Shown here one piece after another: positions 16,474 to 24,015 of a stretch of DNA of 64,000 nt. The stretch is from Planctomycetota bacterium (GTDB taxonomy: Bacteria > Planctomycetota > B15-G4 > SIAN01). The stretch spans positions 53,177 through 117,176 of the forward strand of contig JAEUIC010000037.1 of NCBI GenBank assembly GCA_016795285.1, read 5' to 3'. Numbering within the stretch: the first letter of the stretch is position 1; the number at the start of each line of letters is the position of its first letter. The notes under the pieces were generated by a model. That model saw only the letters and a list, made by a program, of their open reading frames with translations. It was not told the origin of the DNA and did no database searches. The position numbers and the translations under genes are program-made.

Positions 16474-17207
16474 GGCGCTTCCATCTCCTCGGCGAGGATC
16501 GCGCCGAGCGTCGCGATGAAGTCGCGGCCCGCCGCCGGATCGGCCGCGGCCGGCGCGCCGAAGTACGCCTCGGGCCCGCCCGCCGCGCGGAACGTGCGAT
16601 GGCCGGCGGCGAGCGCCGCGCCGAGCGAGATCGGATTCTCCGGCAGCGCGCGACGCAGCCCCTCGCGCACCTGCTCGGGCCGCGCCGCCAGCACGATCGA
16701 CCCCTCGTAGCTGCCGGCGTGGCAGGCGCCGCTCACGAACTCGGCGCCGAGCCGCTTCGCGTAGAGGCCGCGCACCACGTCGGGGCAGGCGGTGCGCAGG
16801 CCGGAGCTGGTGGCCGCTTCGGCGGCGACGCGCAGCGCGCGGCGATGGTCGGGCTCCAAGTGGCCGTTGGCGATGCCGAGCCGCCCGCAGCCGTGGCGTT
16901 GCAGCGAGCGCGCCAGATCGAGGAGCAGCGCCTGCAGCGTGGCGGGCGCGATCGAGAGGGTGCCGAAGAACTCGCCGGCGCACTCGGTGACGCCGTAGGG
17001 CAGCGCCGGCAGCAGCGCGACGGCGTGGCCCGCCGCTTCGAGGCGCGCCGCCGCGTTCTCCGCCATCGCCGCCGCGATCACGACATCGCTGCCGAGCGGC
17101 AGATGGGGCCCGTGCGCTTCGGTCGATCCGACCGGCAGCAGCGCGAGGAACCCCTCCGGCAGCGCGCGGCGCGCCTCGCTCCACGGCACTTCGGCGAGGC
17201 GGATCAT
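16470..17207 (-). CDS. Creatininase-family amidohydrolase
   Basis: 245 residues with the metal-binding signature GSTEAHGPHLPLGSD (Glu30, His32, His35, Asp41) and a later ANGHLEPDHRRAL and CHAGSYEGS. The family hydrolyses or cyclises amide bonds (creatinine, and the formamide of a pyrimidine intermediate by ArfB) and includes mycofactocin peptidase MftE. Start ATG at 17207 with AGGAG seven bases upstream; it overlaps the ligase stop (TGATG). Next to a kynureninase-like enzyme and an aromatic acid CoA ligase, an amide- or formamide-cleaving role is plausible but unproven. Confidence 0.85.
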   Translation of the reverse strand: MIRLAEVPWSEARRALPEGFLALLPVGSTEAHGPHLPLGSDVVIAAAMAENAAARLEAAGHAVALLPALPYGVTECAGEFFGTLSIAPATLQALLLDLARSLQRHGCGRLGIANGHLEPDHRRALRVAAEAATSSGLRTACPDVVRGLYAKRLGAEFVSGACHAGSYEGSIVLAARPEQVREGLRRALPENPISLGAALAAGHRTFRAAGGPEAYFGAPAAADPAAGRDFIATLGAILAEEMEAP

Positions 17208-18814
17208 CACGGCGCTCCTGCGCGGCGCGGCGCGGCGCGGGCGCGCGCCAGCTGCTTCAGCTCGGCGCGCGCGATCTTGCCGCGGTCGTTGCGCGGCAGC
17301 TCGGGCAGGAATTCGACGCGGCGCGGCGCCTTCCAATGGGAGAGGCGCCCCTTCGCGTGGTCGATCAGCACTCCGGCCAGCGCCGGCGCCGCCTCGTGGC
17401 CGGCGTGCAGCGCGACCCAGGCGAGCGGCTGCACGAGGCCGCGCTCGTCCTCGACGCCGACCACGCAGCACTCGCGCACCGCCGGATGGCCGAGCAGCGC
17501 CTCCTCCACCTCGCGCGGCGCGACCCAGATCCCCGCGACCTTCAGCAGGTCGTCGGCGCGCCCCTCGTACCAGAAGCGGCCGTCGCCATCGCGCCGGAAG
17601 AGGTCGCCGCTGACGCAGGTGTCGCCCTTGAAGGTGGCGCGCGACTTGGCAGCGTCCTGGAAGTAGCCCATCGCCGCGGAGGGGCCGCTCACCTGCAGCG
17701 TGCCGACCTCGCCGTCGGCCACCTCGCGCCCGTCGGCGCCGACGATGCAGGCGCGGTAACCCGGCACCACGCGGCCGAGCGACCCGGCCACCACGTCGCC
17801 CGGGAAGTTCGAGATGTAGATGTGGAACATCTCGGCCGAGCCGATGCCGTCGAGGATGTCGACGCCGAAGCGCTTCTTGAACTCGATCGAGAGCTGCGGC
17901 GGCAGCGCCTCGCCCGCCGACAGCACGAGGCGCAGCGACCGGAACGCCGCCGCGACGCGCGCCGGATCGAGCTCGAGGATGCCCGACAGCGTGGTCGGCA
18001 CCGCGGCGAGCAGCGTCGGCGCGTGGCGCTGCGCGTGGGCCAGCACCGCCTCGGGCTTGCTCGGCTCGGCGAAGAGCGCCGTCGTCGCGCCGACCGCGAA
18101 GGGGAACATCAGGTTGGTGCCGGTCGCGTAGCCGAAGAAGAGCTTGCTCACCGCCATGGTGACGTCGCTCTCGCGGAGCTGCAGCACCCCCTTCGCGTAG
18201 CAGTCGATGTTGAAGGCGAAGTCGCCGTGGTAGTGGAGCGCCGCCTTCGGCTTGCCCGAGGTGCCCGAGGTGAAGAGCCAGCCGCAGAGGTCGTCGCGAT
18301 GCGAATCGAACGGCGCCTTCGCCGGCGCCTCGGCGGGCAGCGCCGCCGCCCAGTCGAGCGCCGCGTAGCCGCCGCGCGACTCGACCGCCGCCGCCGCGCC
18401 CGGCCCCACCACCACCGCCGCGCGCAGGAACCGAGCGGAACGCGCCGCCGTCGCGAAGGCGCTCCACGCATCGGAGTGGACGAAAGCGACCGGCGCGCGC
18501 GAGTAGTCGAGGTAGTAGCCGTACTCCTCGGCGGTGAGGCGCGGGTTCACCATCGCGAAGAGGCCGCCCGCCCGCACCGTGCCGAGCCACGCCGCCACGA
18601 ACTCGGGGCCGTCGGGCAGGATCAGCAGCACGCGCTGCTCGTGCTGGTGGCCGAGACGCGCGAGCAGCGACTGCACGCGCGCCGCGAGGTCGCCGACCTC
18701 TGCGTAGGTGAGCTCGCCCGCGTCGCTCTTCACCGCGACCTTGCCCGGCCGCGCCGCGAGGTTGGGATCGAGCAGCCAGCTCGCCAGATTGAACCGCTCG
18801 GGATAGTCGCTCAT
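17207..18814 (-). CDS. Benzoate-CoA ligase family enzyme
   Basis: 535 residues of the ANL adenylate-forming superfamily. It starts with FNLASWLLD, typical of benzoate/2-aminobenzoate-CoA ligases, and has the P-loop LFTSGTSGKPKAA, the DGIGSAEMFHIYISN specificity region, the hinge GRADDLLKVAGIWVAP and a late Lys-containing PRNDRGKIARAEL. The reaction is aromatic acid plus ATP plus CoA to aroyl-CoA, AMP and PPi. The start at 18814 has GGGAGG five bases upstream. Operon context points to anthranilate or a related amino- or hydroxybenzoate. Confidence 0.9.
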   Translation of the reverse strand: MSDYPERFNLASWLLDPNLAARPGKVAVKSDAGELTYAEVGDLAARVQSLLARLGHQHEQRVLLILPDGPEFVAAWLGTVRAGGLFAMVNPRLTAEEYGYYLDYSRAPVAFVHSDAWSAFATAARSARFLRAAVVVGPGAAAAVESRGGYAALDWAAALPAEAPAKAPFDSHRDDLCGWLFTSGTSGKPKAALHYHGDFAFNIDCYAKGVLQLRESDVTMAVSKLFFGYATGTNLMFPFAVGATTALFAEPSKPEAVLAHAQRHAPTLLAAVPTTLSGILELDPARVAAAFRSLRLVLSAGEALPPQLSIEFKKRFGVDILDGIGSAEMFHIYISNFPGDVVAGSLGRVVPGYRACIVGADGREVADGEVGTLQVSGPSAAMGYFQDAAKSRATFKGDTCVSGDLFRRDGDGRFWYEGRADDLLKVAGIWVAPREVEEALLGHPAVRECCVVGVEDERGLVQPLAWVALHAGHEAAPALAGVLIDHAKGRLSHWKAPRRVEFLPELPRNDRGKIARAELKQLARARAAPRRAGAP

Positions 18815-18902
18815 CGCCGCCTCCCGCGCCGCACGCCGCGGCCGCCGCAGACCGGCGACCGCCACATCCCAGCGGCCGCCGTAGGCCGGCGACCGCCGCC
18901 TT

Positions 18903-20219
18903 TCAGTACGCCGCGCCGCCCTGGTGCTTCTCGTAGTCGCGCGTCTTCACGATCTCCACCACCGCGTCGAGGCAGAGCTTGAGCTCGTCGTCGCTGTTGT
19001 AGAAGTGCGGCGAGACGCGGATGCCGGCGCCCGGCCGGAAGTCGACCAGGATGTCGCGCGCCGCCAGCGCCTTCACCACCGCCGCGCCGAGCCGATCGTC
19101 GAGGCCGCCACCCGCCGCGCCGCTCGCCCCGGCGCCTGCCGCGCCGCCCCTCGCGAGCGGCGTCGGGTCGATCGTGATCGTCCCGCCGCGGCGTGCCGGA
19201 TCGACCGGCGAGGTGACGTTCAGGCCGCGCGCGAGCGCCTCGCGGCGCAAGAGCTCGGTCTGCCGCTGCGACTTGCGGCGGATCTTCGCGACGCCGATGG
19301 CGCGGATCACCTCGTAGCCCGGCTTCGCCGCGAACATCGCCGGCACCGCGGGGCTGCCGTGCAGGTAGCGGTAGCTCGACTTCGCGTAGCGGATCGGGCC
19401 GGGCACGAAGTCGAACGGCGCTTCGTGCGCCATCCAGCCGGTCACCTTCGGCTCGAACCGCTCGCGCAGGTCGGGCCGGATGTAGAGCCAGCCGGCGCCT
19501 GGCCCGCCGCAGAGCCACTTCACCGAGCCGCCGCAGGCGAAGTCGACCTCGAGCTCGCGCAGCGAGAAGGGGACGGTGCCGGCCGACTGGTAGCAGTCGA
19601 GCACCACCATCGCGCCGACCGAGTGCGCCTTCTCGATGATGCGCTTGGCGTCCTGCAGGTAGGCGCTCTTGTAGAGGACATGGGAGATCGGCACGAGCAG
19701 CGTCTGCTCGTCGATCGCGTCGAGCAGGAGCTCGGTCGGCACCGTCATCCCGTCGGGCGAGGCGACCTCGCGGATCACCGCCCCTTCGCGCGCGCGCGCC
19801 TCCCAGACGTACATCACGGTCGGGAAGTTGAGCGACGTGTAGACGATCTTGTTGCGCGGCGGCTTGTAGTCGAAGCAGCTCGCCACGATCGACTGCGTCA
19901 CCGAGACGTTCTGCTGCATCACGATCGAGCCGCGCGGCGCGTCGAGGATGTCGCAGAGCAGGTCGCCGGTGGTGCCCGGCATCGCCCACCATCCCTCCGC
20001 CCACGACCGGATGCCGCGCTCGGCCCACATCCGCGCGTACTCCTGCATCGAGTCGAAGACGCCGCGATGCATCGCGCCGAGCGAGTGGCTGATGAGGTAG
20101 GTCGACTTGGCGAGGATCGGGTAGTCGGCGCGGCGCGCGAGGAGCTCCGCCTCCTCGGCAGCGGTGGTGGCGGCGCTGCTCGCCGCGCTCCCGTTCGGGC
20201 TCTTCTCGGCGGCGCTCAC
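18903..20219 (-). CDS. Class V aminotransferase fold enzyme, kynureninase-like
   Basis: 438 residues, PLP-dependent fold type I. VVLDCYQSAG holds the Asp that contacts the pyridine nitrogen (Asp208), and FACGGSVKWLCGGPGAGWLYIRPDL holds the PLP lysine Lys234; the KWLCGGPG block and NFPTVMYVW resemble kynureninase more than cysteine desulfurases. Kynureninase cleaves kynurenine to anthranilate and alanine, which would feed the ligase next door. The GTG start overlaps the ferredoxin stop by four bases. An Ala/Gly-rich insert near the C-terminus (about 350-375) is unusual. Another beta-elimination or transamination chemistry is possible. Confidence 0.8.
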   Translation of the reverse strand: MSAAEKSPNGSAASSAATTAAEEAELLARRADYPILAKSTYLISHSLGAMHRGVFDSMQEYARMWAERGIRSWAEGWWAMPGTTGDLLCDILDAPRGSIVMQQNVSVTQSIVASCFDYKPPRNKIVYTSLNFPTVMYVWEARAREGAVIREVASPDGMTVPTELLLDAIDEQTLLVPISHVLYKSAYLQDAKRIIEKAHSVGAMVVLDCYQSAGTVPFSLRELEVDFACGGSVKWLCGGPGAGWLYIRPDLRERFEPKVTGWMAHEAPFDFVPGPIRYAKSSYRYLHGSPAVPAMFAAKPGYEVIRAIGVAKIRRKSQRQTELLRREALARGLNVTSPVDPARRGGTITIDPTPLARGGAAGAGASGAAGGGLDDRLGAAVVKALAARDILVDFRPGAGIRVSPHFYNSDDELKLCLDAVVEIVKTRDYEKHQGGAAY

Positions 20220-20572
20220 GAGCACGCTCCCGGCGGCAGCGGCGCGCGGCCGGTCAGCTTCGCGTCGGGGATGCGCAGCCGCTCGACCACCTTGCCGGCG
20301 GCGAGCGCGTCGACGATCTCGTCGACGTCGGCCGGCGTGACGCCGCCGTACCAGACCTGCTCGGGGTAGACGACCACGACCACGCCGAAGGCGCACTGGT
20401 CGAGGCAGCCGGCGCCGTTGGCGCGGACGAGCCCCTTCAGGCCGCGCGCCTCGAGCCGCTCCTTCAGCTTCGCGCGCACCGCGCCGGCGCCCTTCGCGGC
20501 GCAGCAGCCGCGCGGCGACTCGGCCGGTCGCACGTTCTCGCAGACGAAGAGGTGATGCTCGAACCGTCCCAC
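20216..20572 (-). CDS. Thioredoxin-like [2Fe-2S] ferredoxin
   Basis: 118 residues with the cysteine pattern of the small thioredoxin-fold [2Fe-2S] ferredoxins (HLFVCENVR, RGCC, NGAGCLDQCAFGVVVVVYPEQVWYGGVTP). These proteins carry electrons in some aromatic and nitrogen pathways. GTG start at 20572 is supported by AGGAG five bases upstream; a longer form from 20629 lacks conserved sequence. In this operon it may serve an oxygenase or reductase encoded elsewhere, since none is present here. Confidence 0.85.
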   Translation of the reverse strand: MGRFEHHLFVCENVRPAESPRGCCAAKGAGAVRAKLKERLEARGLKGLVRANGAGCLDQCAFGVVVVVYPEQVWYGGVTPADVDEIVDALAAGKVVERLRIPDAKLTGRAPLPPGACS

Positions 20573-20650
20573 GTTCGCTCCTGACGGCGCCGTCGCGGCG
20601 CCCGATCGTCCCGCGGACCGCAGCGCCATCGCCGCGGGTGCCCGCCCCTC

Positions 20651-21841
20651 TCAGCTGGCCAGCTCCTCGCCGGCGAGCGCCCCGTTCAGCAGCTCGCGCG
20701 CGAGGATCAGCCGCTGGATCTCGCTGGTCCCTTCGTAGATCCGCAGCGCCCGCACCTCGCGGTGGAGCCGCTCGACGATGCAGCCCTGCACGACGCCGCG
20801 CCCGCCGTGCTGCTGCACCGCGCGGTCGATGATGCGCGACGCCGCCTCGGTCGCGTGCAGCTTGGCGAGCGACGAAGCGGCGCCGGCCGCCTCCTTCGCG
20901 CTGCCCGCCTCGCTGCCCGGCTGGTCGATCAGCCACGCCGCGCGGAAGACCGCGAGGCGCGCCAGTTCGAGCTCGACGAAGCAGTCGGCGAGGTCGGCCT
21001 TGGTCAGCTGGAAGTCGGCGAGCGCCTTGCCGAACTGCTTGCGCGCCTTCACGTGGCGGCGCGCCTCGCCGAGCGCGCGGCTCGCCAGCCCGATCGCCGC
21101 GGCGCCGACGCTGGCGCGAAAGCGGTCGAGCGTCGCGAGCGCGATCTCGAGCCCCTGCCCCTCGGCGCCAAGCCGCGCGGAGACGGGGACGCGGCACCCC
21201 TTCAGCTCGAGGCGGCCGATCGGATGGGGCGCGAGGACGACGAACCGCTCGGCGACCGTGAAGCCGGGCGTGCCGGCGTCGATCACGAACGCGACGTGGT
21301 GGCCGTCGCCCTCGAGCCGCGCGAAGAGGCAGTACCAGTCGGCGATGCCGGCGTTGGTGATCAGCGTCTTCTCGCCGTCGAGCACGTAGTGGTCGCCGTC
21401 GCGGCGCGCCGTCGTGCGCAGGCTGCGCGCGTCGGAACCCGCTTCCGGTTCGGTCAGCGCGAAGGCGGGGATCGCCGAGCCGAAGGCGGCCGCCTCGAGG
21501 TAGCGGCTCTTCTGTTCGGGCGTCCCGGCCAGGCGGATCGGGCAGCTGCCGAGCCCCTGCAGCGCCAGCAGCGTGTCGGCGAAGCCGGAGAGGCAGGCGA
21601 CCTCGGCGCGCGCGACGCAGAGGCTCCTCGCCTCCCCCATCACGCTCTCGTGGAGGAGCCGCGTGCCGGCGAGCGCCTTCACCGCCGCGCGCGCGGCCGT
21701 CGACTCCTCCAAGCGACCGGCGGCGAAGTCGTCGTCGATGCGGGTGAGCGGCTCGGCCAGCCGCGCGCGCGCGAAGGCGGCGAGCTCGCGATGGCGCGGC
21801 TCGAGGAACGGCGCGGGCAGCTCTGGGATGCGCGCGATCAC
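20651..21841 (-). CDS. Acyl-CoA dehydrogenase
   Basis: 396 residues, FAD-dependent. Blocks typical of the family are AFALTEPEAGSDARSLRTTA, DHYVLDGEKTLITNAGIADWYCLFAR, ARKQFGKALADFQLTKADLAD, and the C-terminal RIYEGTSEIQRLILARELL with the presumed catalytic Glu in YEGTSE. It introduces a double bond into an acyl-CoA in beta-oxidation-like degradation. GTG start with GGAGG seven bases upstream, overlapping the enoyl-CoA hydratase stop (GTGA). Likely acts on a ring-opened or saturated CoA ester. Confidence 0.92.
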   Translation of the reverse strand: MIARIPELPAPFLEPRHRELAAFARARLAEPLTRIDDDFAAGRLEESTAARAAVKALAGTRLLHESVMGEARSLCVARAEVACLSGFADTLLALQGLGSCPIRLAGTPEQKSRYLEAAAFGSAIPAFALTEPEAGSDARSLRTTARRDGDHYVLDGEKTLITNAGIADWYCLFARLEGDGHHVAFVIDAGTPGFTVAERFVVLAPHPIGRLELKGCRVPVSARLGAEGQGLEIALATLDRFRASVGAAAIGLASRALGEARRHVKARKQFGKALADFQLTKADLADCFVELELARLAVFRAAWLIDQPGSEAGSAKEAAGAASSLAKLHATEAASRIIDRAVQQHGGRGVVQGCIVERLHREVRALRIYEGTSEIQRLILARELLNGALAGEELAS

Positions 21842-22665
21842 TTCGGCGCCTCCGGGTCGGCGGCGCGCGCGAAGCGGGGCGGCCGCTTCTCGATGAAGGC
21901 GCGGTTCGCCTCGGCGAAGTCGGGGTGCGCCATGCAGAGCGCTTGCGCCTGCGCCTCCGCCTCGAGCGCGGAGGCGAGGTCCATCGAGAGCTCGCGGTTC
22001 ACCATCTCCTTGGTCATCTGCAGCCCCATCTGCGGGCCGGCGGCGAGCTCCTCGGCGAGCTGCTGCGCGCGCGCGGCGAGCGACTCGGCCGCCACCACCT
22101 CGTGGTAGAGGCCGATCCGCAGCGCTTCGTCGGCCGCGAGGAAGTGGCCGCGCATCAGCAGGTTCGTCGCGTGGCCGGTCCCGACCAGCCGCGGCAGCAG
22201 GAACGCCGCGCCCATGTCGGCGCCGGCGAGGCCGACCTTGGTGAAGAGGAAGGCGATCTTCGCGGTCGGTGCCGCGAGCCGGAAGTCGGAGGCGAGCGCC
22301 ATCACCGCGCCGGCACCGCAAGTGGTGCCGTTCAGCGCGGCGACGATCGGCGTGCGCAGCTGCCGCATGTTCAGGATCAGTTCGCCGGTGAGGCGCGTGA
22401 AGCGCAGCAGCTCCTCCGCCCCCATCGAGAGCAGCGGCGAGATGATGTCGAGCGCATCGCCGCCCGAGCAGAAGGCGCGGCCGCTGCCGGTCAGCACCAC
22501 CGCGCGCACGCTCGGCCGCTGCTGCAGCGCGCGGAAGGTGTCGGTCAGCTCGCGGTAGCTCGCGAAGGTGAGCGCGTTCAACCGCTCCGGGCGGTCGAGG
22601 CGGATCGTCGCGACGCCGTGCGCGTCCTCGTCGTAACGGAAGGTCGTCGGCTGCGGTCGGCTCAT
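21838..22665 (-). CDS. Enoyl-CoA hydratase/isomerase family protein
   Basis: 275-residue crotonase. VATIRLDRPERLNALTF and GRAFCSGGDALDI form the CoA-binding oxyanion region; NGTTCGAGAVMALASDFRLAAPTAKIAFLFTKVGLAGADMGAAFLLPRLVG is the second half of the active site. The GADMGA segment is like the branch found in aminobenzoyl-CoA/salicylyl-CoA clusters rather than fatty-acid hydratases. Hydrates, isomerises or ring-opens a CoA ester. Weak ribosome site; 10 bases after RidA. Confidence 0.9.
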   Translation of the reverse strand: MSRPQPTTFRYDEDAHGVATIRLDRPERLNALTFASYRELTDTFRALQQRPSVRAVVLTGSGRAFCSGGDALDIISPLLSMGAEELLRFTRLTGELILNMRQLRTPIVAALNGTTCGAGAVMALASDFRLAAPTAKIAFLFTKVGLAGADMGAAFLLPRLVGTGHATNLLMRGHFLAADEALRIGLYHEVVAAESLAARAQQLAEELAAGPQMGLQMTKEMVNRELSMDLASALEAEAQAQALCMAHPDFAEANRAFIEKRPPRFARAADPEAPK

Positions 22666-22675
22666 CGCGCCCGTT

Positions 22676-23119
22676 TTACGGTGCGCGGCCCGGCGACGGA
22701 TCGGCGGGCAGCGCCGCGGTCGCCTCGATCTCGACCTTCGCCCCCGGTTCGAGCAGCCCCTTCACCTCGACGAGCGTCGCGGCGGGGAAGACCTTGCCGA
22801 GCACCGCGCGGTAGGCCGCCCCGACCTCGGGCAACGCGCGGCGGTACTCCTCCTTGTCGGTCACGTAGTAGGTGAGGCGCAGCAGGTGATCGGGCGCGCC
22901 GCCGGCCGCCGCGAGGACCGCGGCGACGTTCTTCAGCGCCTGCGCGAACTGCGCGACGAAGTCGGCGGAGACCAGCCGCTCCCGCTCGTCCCAGCCGATC
23001 TGGCCGGCGATGCAGAGGAGCCGCGCCCCCGCCGGCGCGAGCCGCCCGTTGCTGTACCCCTTCGGCCGCGGCCAACCGGGCGGCAGGATCGAGTCGGGGA
23101 GGTTCGGGGCGCCGCTCAT
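22676..23119 (-). CDS. RidA-family protein (aminobenzoyl-CoA cluster type)
   Basis: 147 residues. LPPGWPRPKGYSNG, LLCIAGQIGWDERERLV and LRLTYYVTDKEEYRRALPEVGAAYRAVLGKVFPAATLVEVKGL are typical of the RidA relatives found in 2-aminobenzoyl-CoA and salicylyl-CoA gene clusters. The archetypal RidA arginine (FPARS in E. coli) is replaced here (FPAAT), so ordinary 2-aminoacrylate deaminase activity is unlikely. An imine or enamine hydrolysis step in the pathway is the best guess. ATGA overlap with the SDR gene. Confidence 0.88.
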   Translation of the reverse strand: MSGAPNLPDSILPPGWPRPKGYSNGRLAPAGARLLCIAGQIGWDERERLVSADFVAQFAQALKNVAAVLAAAGGAPDHLLRLTYYVTDKEEYRRALPEVGAAYRAVLGKVFPAATLVEVKGLLEPGAKVEIEATAALPADPSPGRAP

Positions 23120-23913
23120 CCGGCGAGCTCCCCGCCGTCGAGCGGCAACGCCGCGCCATTCACCGACGCCGCCCCTTCGTCGAGCAGGAAGGCGACCGCG
23201 GCCGCCACCTCCTCGGGCTTCACGAGACGGCGCTGCGGGACGCGCGCGAGGATGCGGTCGAGCGCCTGCTCGGCCGACAGCCCCGTCTTGGCGGCGATGC
23301 GGCCGAGCGAGCGGCGCGTCATGTCGGTGTCCACGTAGCCGGGACAGACCGCGTTCACGGTGATCCCCTTGCCGCCGTACTCGACCGCGGCGGCGCGCAC
23401 GAGGCCCAAGACCGCGTGCTTGCTGGCGGTGTAGGCGGCGACGTAGGAGGCACCTGTCAGCGAAGCGATCGACGCCACCGCGACGATCCGCCCGAAGCCG
23501 CGCGCCACCATCTCGGGCAGCGCGGCGCGCAGCGGACGGAAGACGCCCCACAAGTTCACCGCCAGCGTCCGCTCGAGCAGCTCGTCGCTCGTCTTGTGGA
23601 GCGGCGCGCTCTCGGCCACGCCGGCCGACAGCACCAGCGCGTCGAGCGGCCCGCAGAACTCGGCCGCCGCCTGCATGCCGGTCGCCACCGACGCCGCATC
23701 GGCGACGTCCATCTCGACGCAGCAGACGCGCAGCGGGCCGTGGCCGGCGCCGACGCGCTCGACCTCGAGCTTCGCGGCGGCGAGCGTCTCGCCATCGCGC
23801 GCCGCCAGCACCAGCGCCAGTTCGCGCCGCGGGCCGGCGGCCAGCGCGCGGGCGACGGCGAGGCCGATGCCGCGGCTGCCGCCGGTGACGAGGATCGACC
23901 GCGCCGCCAACAT
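23116..23913 (-). CDS. Short-chain dehydrogenase/reductase
   Basis: 265 residues, classical SDR: TGGSRGIG cofactor loop (10-17), VLSAGVAESAP, catalytic Ser148, Tyr161 and Lys165 (AAYTASK), and a C-terminal VNGAALPLDGG. Probably a 3-hydroxyacyl-CoA or cyclic alcohol dehydrogenase in the CoA pathway. Start at 23913 is set by AGGAGG seven bases upstream; an upstream GTG-type extension lacks conservation. It is the first gene of the ten-gene operon that runs to 15725. Confidence 0.9.
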   Translation of the reverse strand: MLAARSILVTGGSRGIGLAVARALAAGPRRELALVLAARDGETLAAAKLEVERVGAGHGPLRVCCVEMDVADAASVATGMQAAAEFCGPLDALVLSAGVAESAPLHKTSDELLERTLAVNLWGVFRPLRAALPEMVARGFGRIVAVASIASLTGASYVAAYTASKHAVLGLVRAAAVEYGGKGITVNAVCPGYVDTDMTRRSLGRIAAKTGLSAEQALDRILARVPQRRLVKPEEVAAAVAFLLDEGAASVNGAALPLDGGELAG

Positions 23914-23925
23914 CGCGCGCCCTCC

Positions 23926-23983
23926 TGGAACGGGAGCGGCCCGCAGGGTTTCACCCACCTGCGGGCCGCGATTGGAACGGGAG
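23926..23983 (-). terminator. 12-bp hairpin flanked by 11-base direct repeats
   Basis: Stem GCGGCCCGCAGG (23936-23947) with CCTGCGGGCCGC (23958-23969), loop of 10 bases. TGGAACGGGAG occurs on both sides (23926-23936 and 23973-23983). The position, just past the stop of the lipoprotein gene at 24016 and before the operon starting at 23913, fits a terminator for the former. The exact flanking repeats are unusual for a simple terminator. Confidence 0.6.
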
Positions 23984-24015
23984 TCGTTCAGCCAGCCGTG
24001 CCGCGAGCGGAACCG

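Noticed and set aside
18903..20219. Cysteine desulfurase (NifS/SufS) assignment
   Set aside because: No conserved desulfurase Cys loop is seen; KWLCGGPGAGWLY around the PLP lysine and the operon context fit kynureninase-like enzymes better.
23926..23983. Insertion sequence
   Set aside because: Direct repeats flank only a 12-bp hairpin; there is no transposase and the size is under 40 bases. Kept as a terminator with an odd feature.
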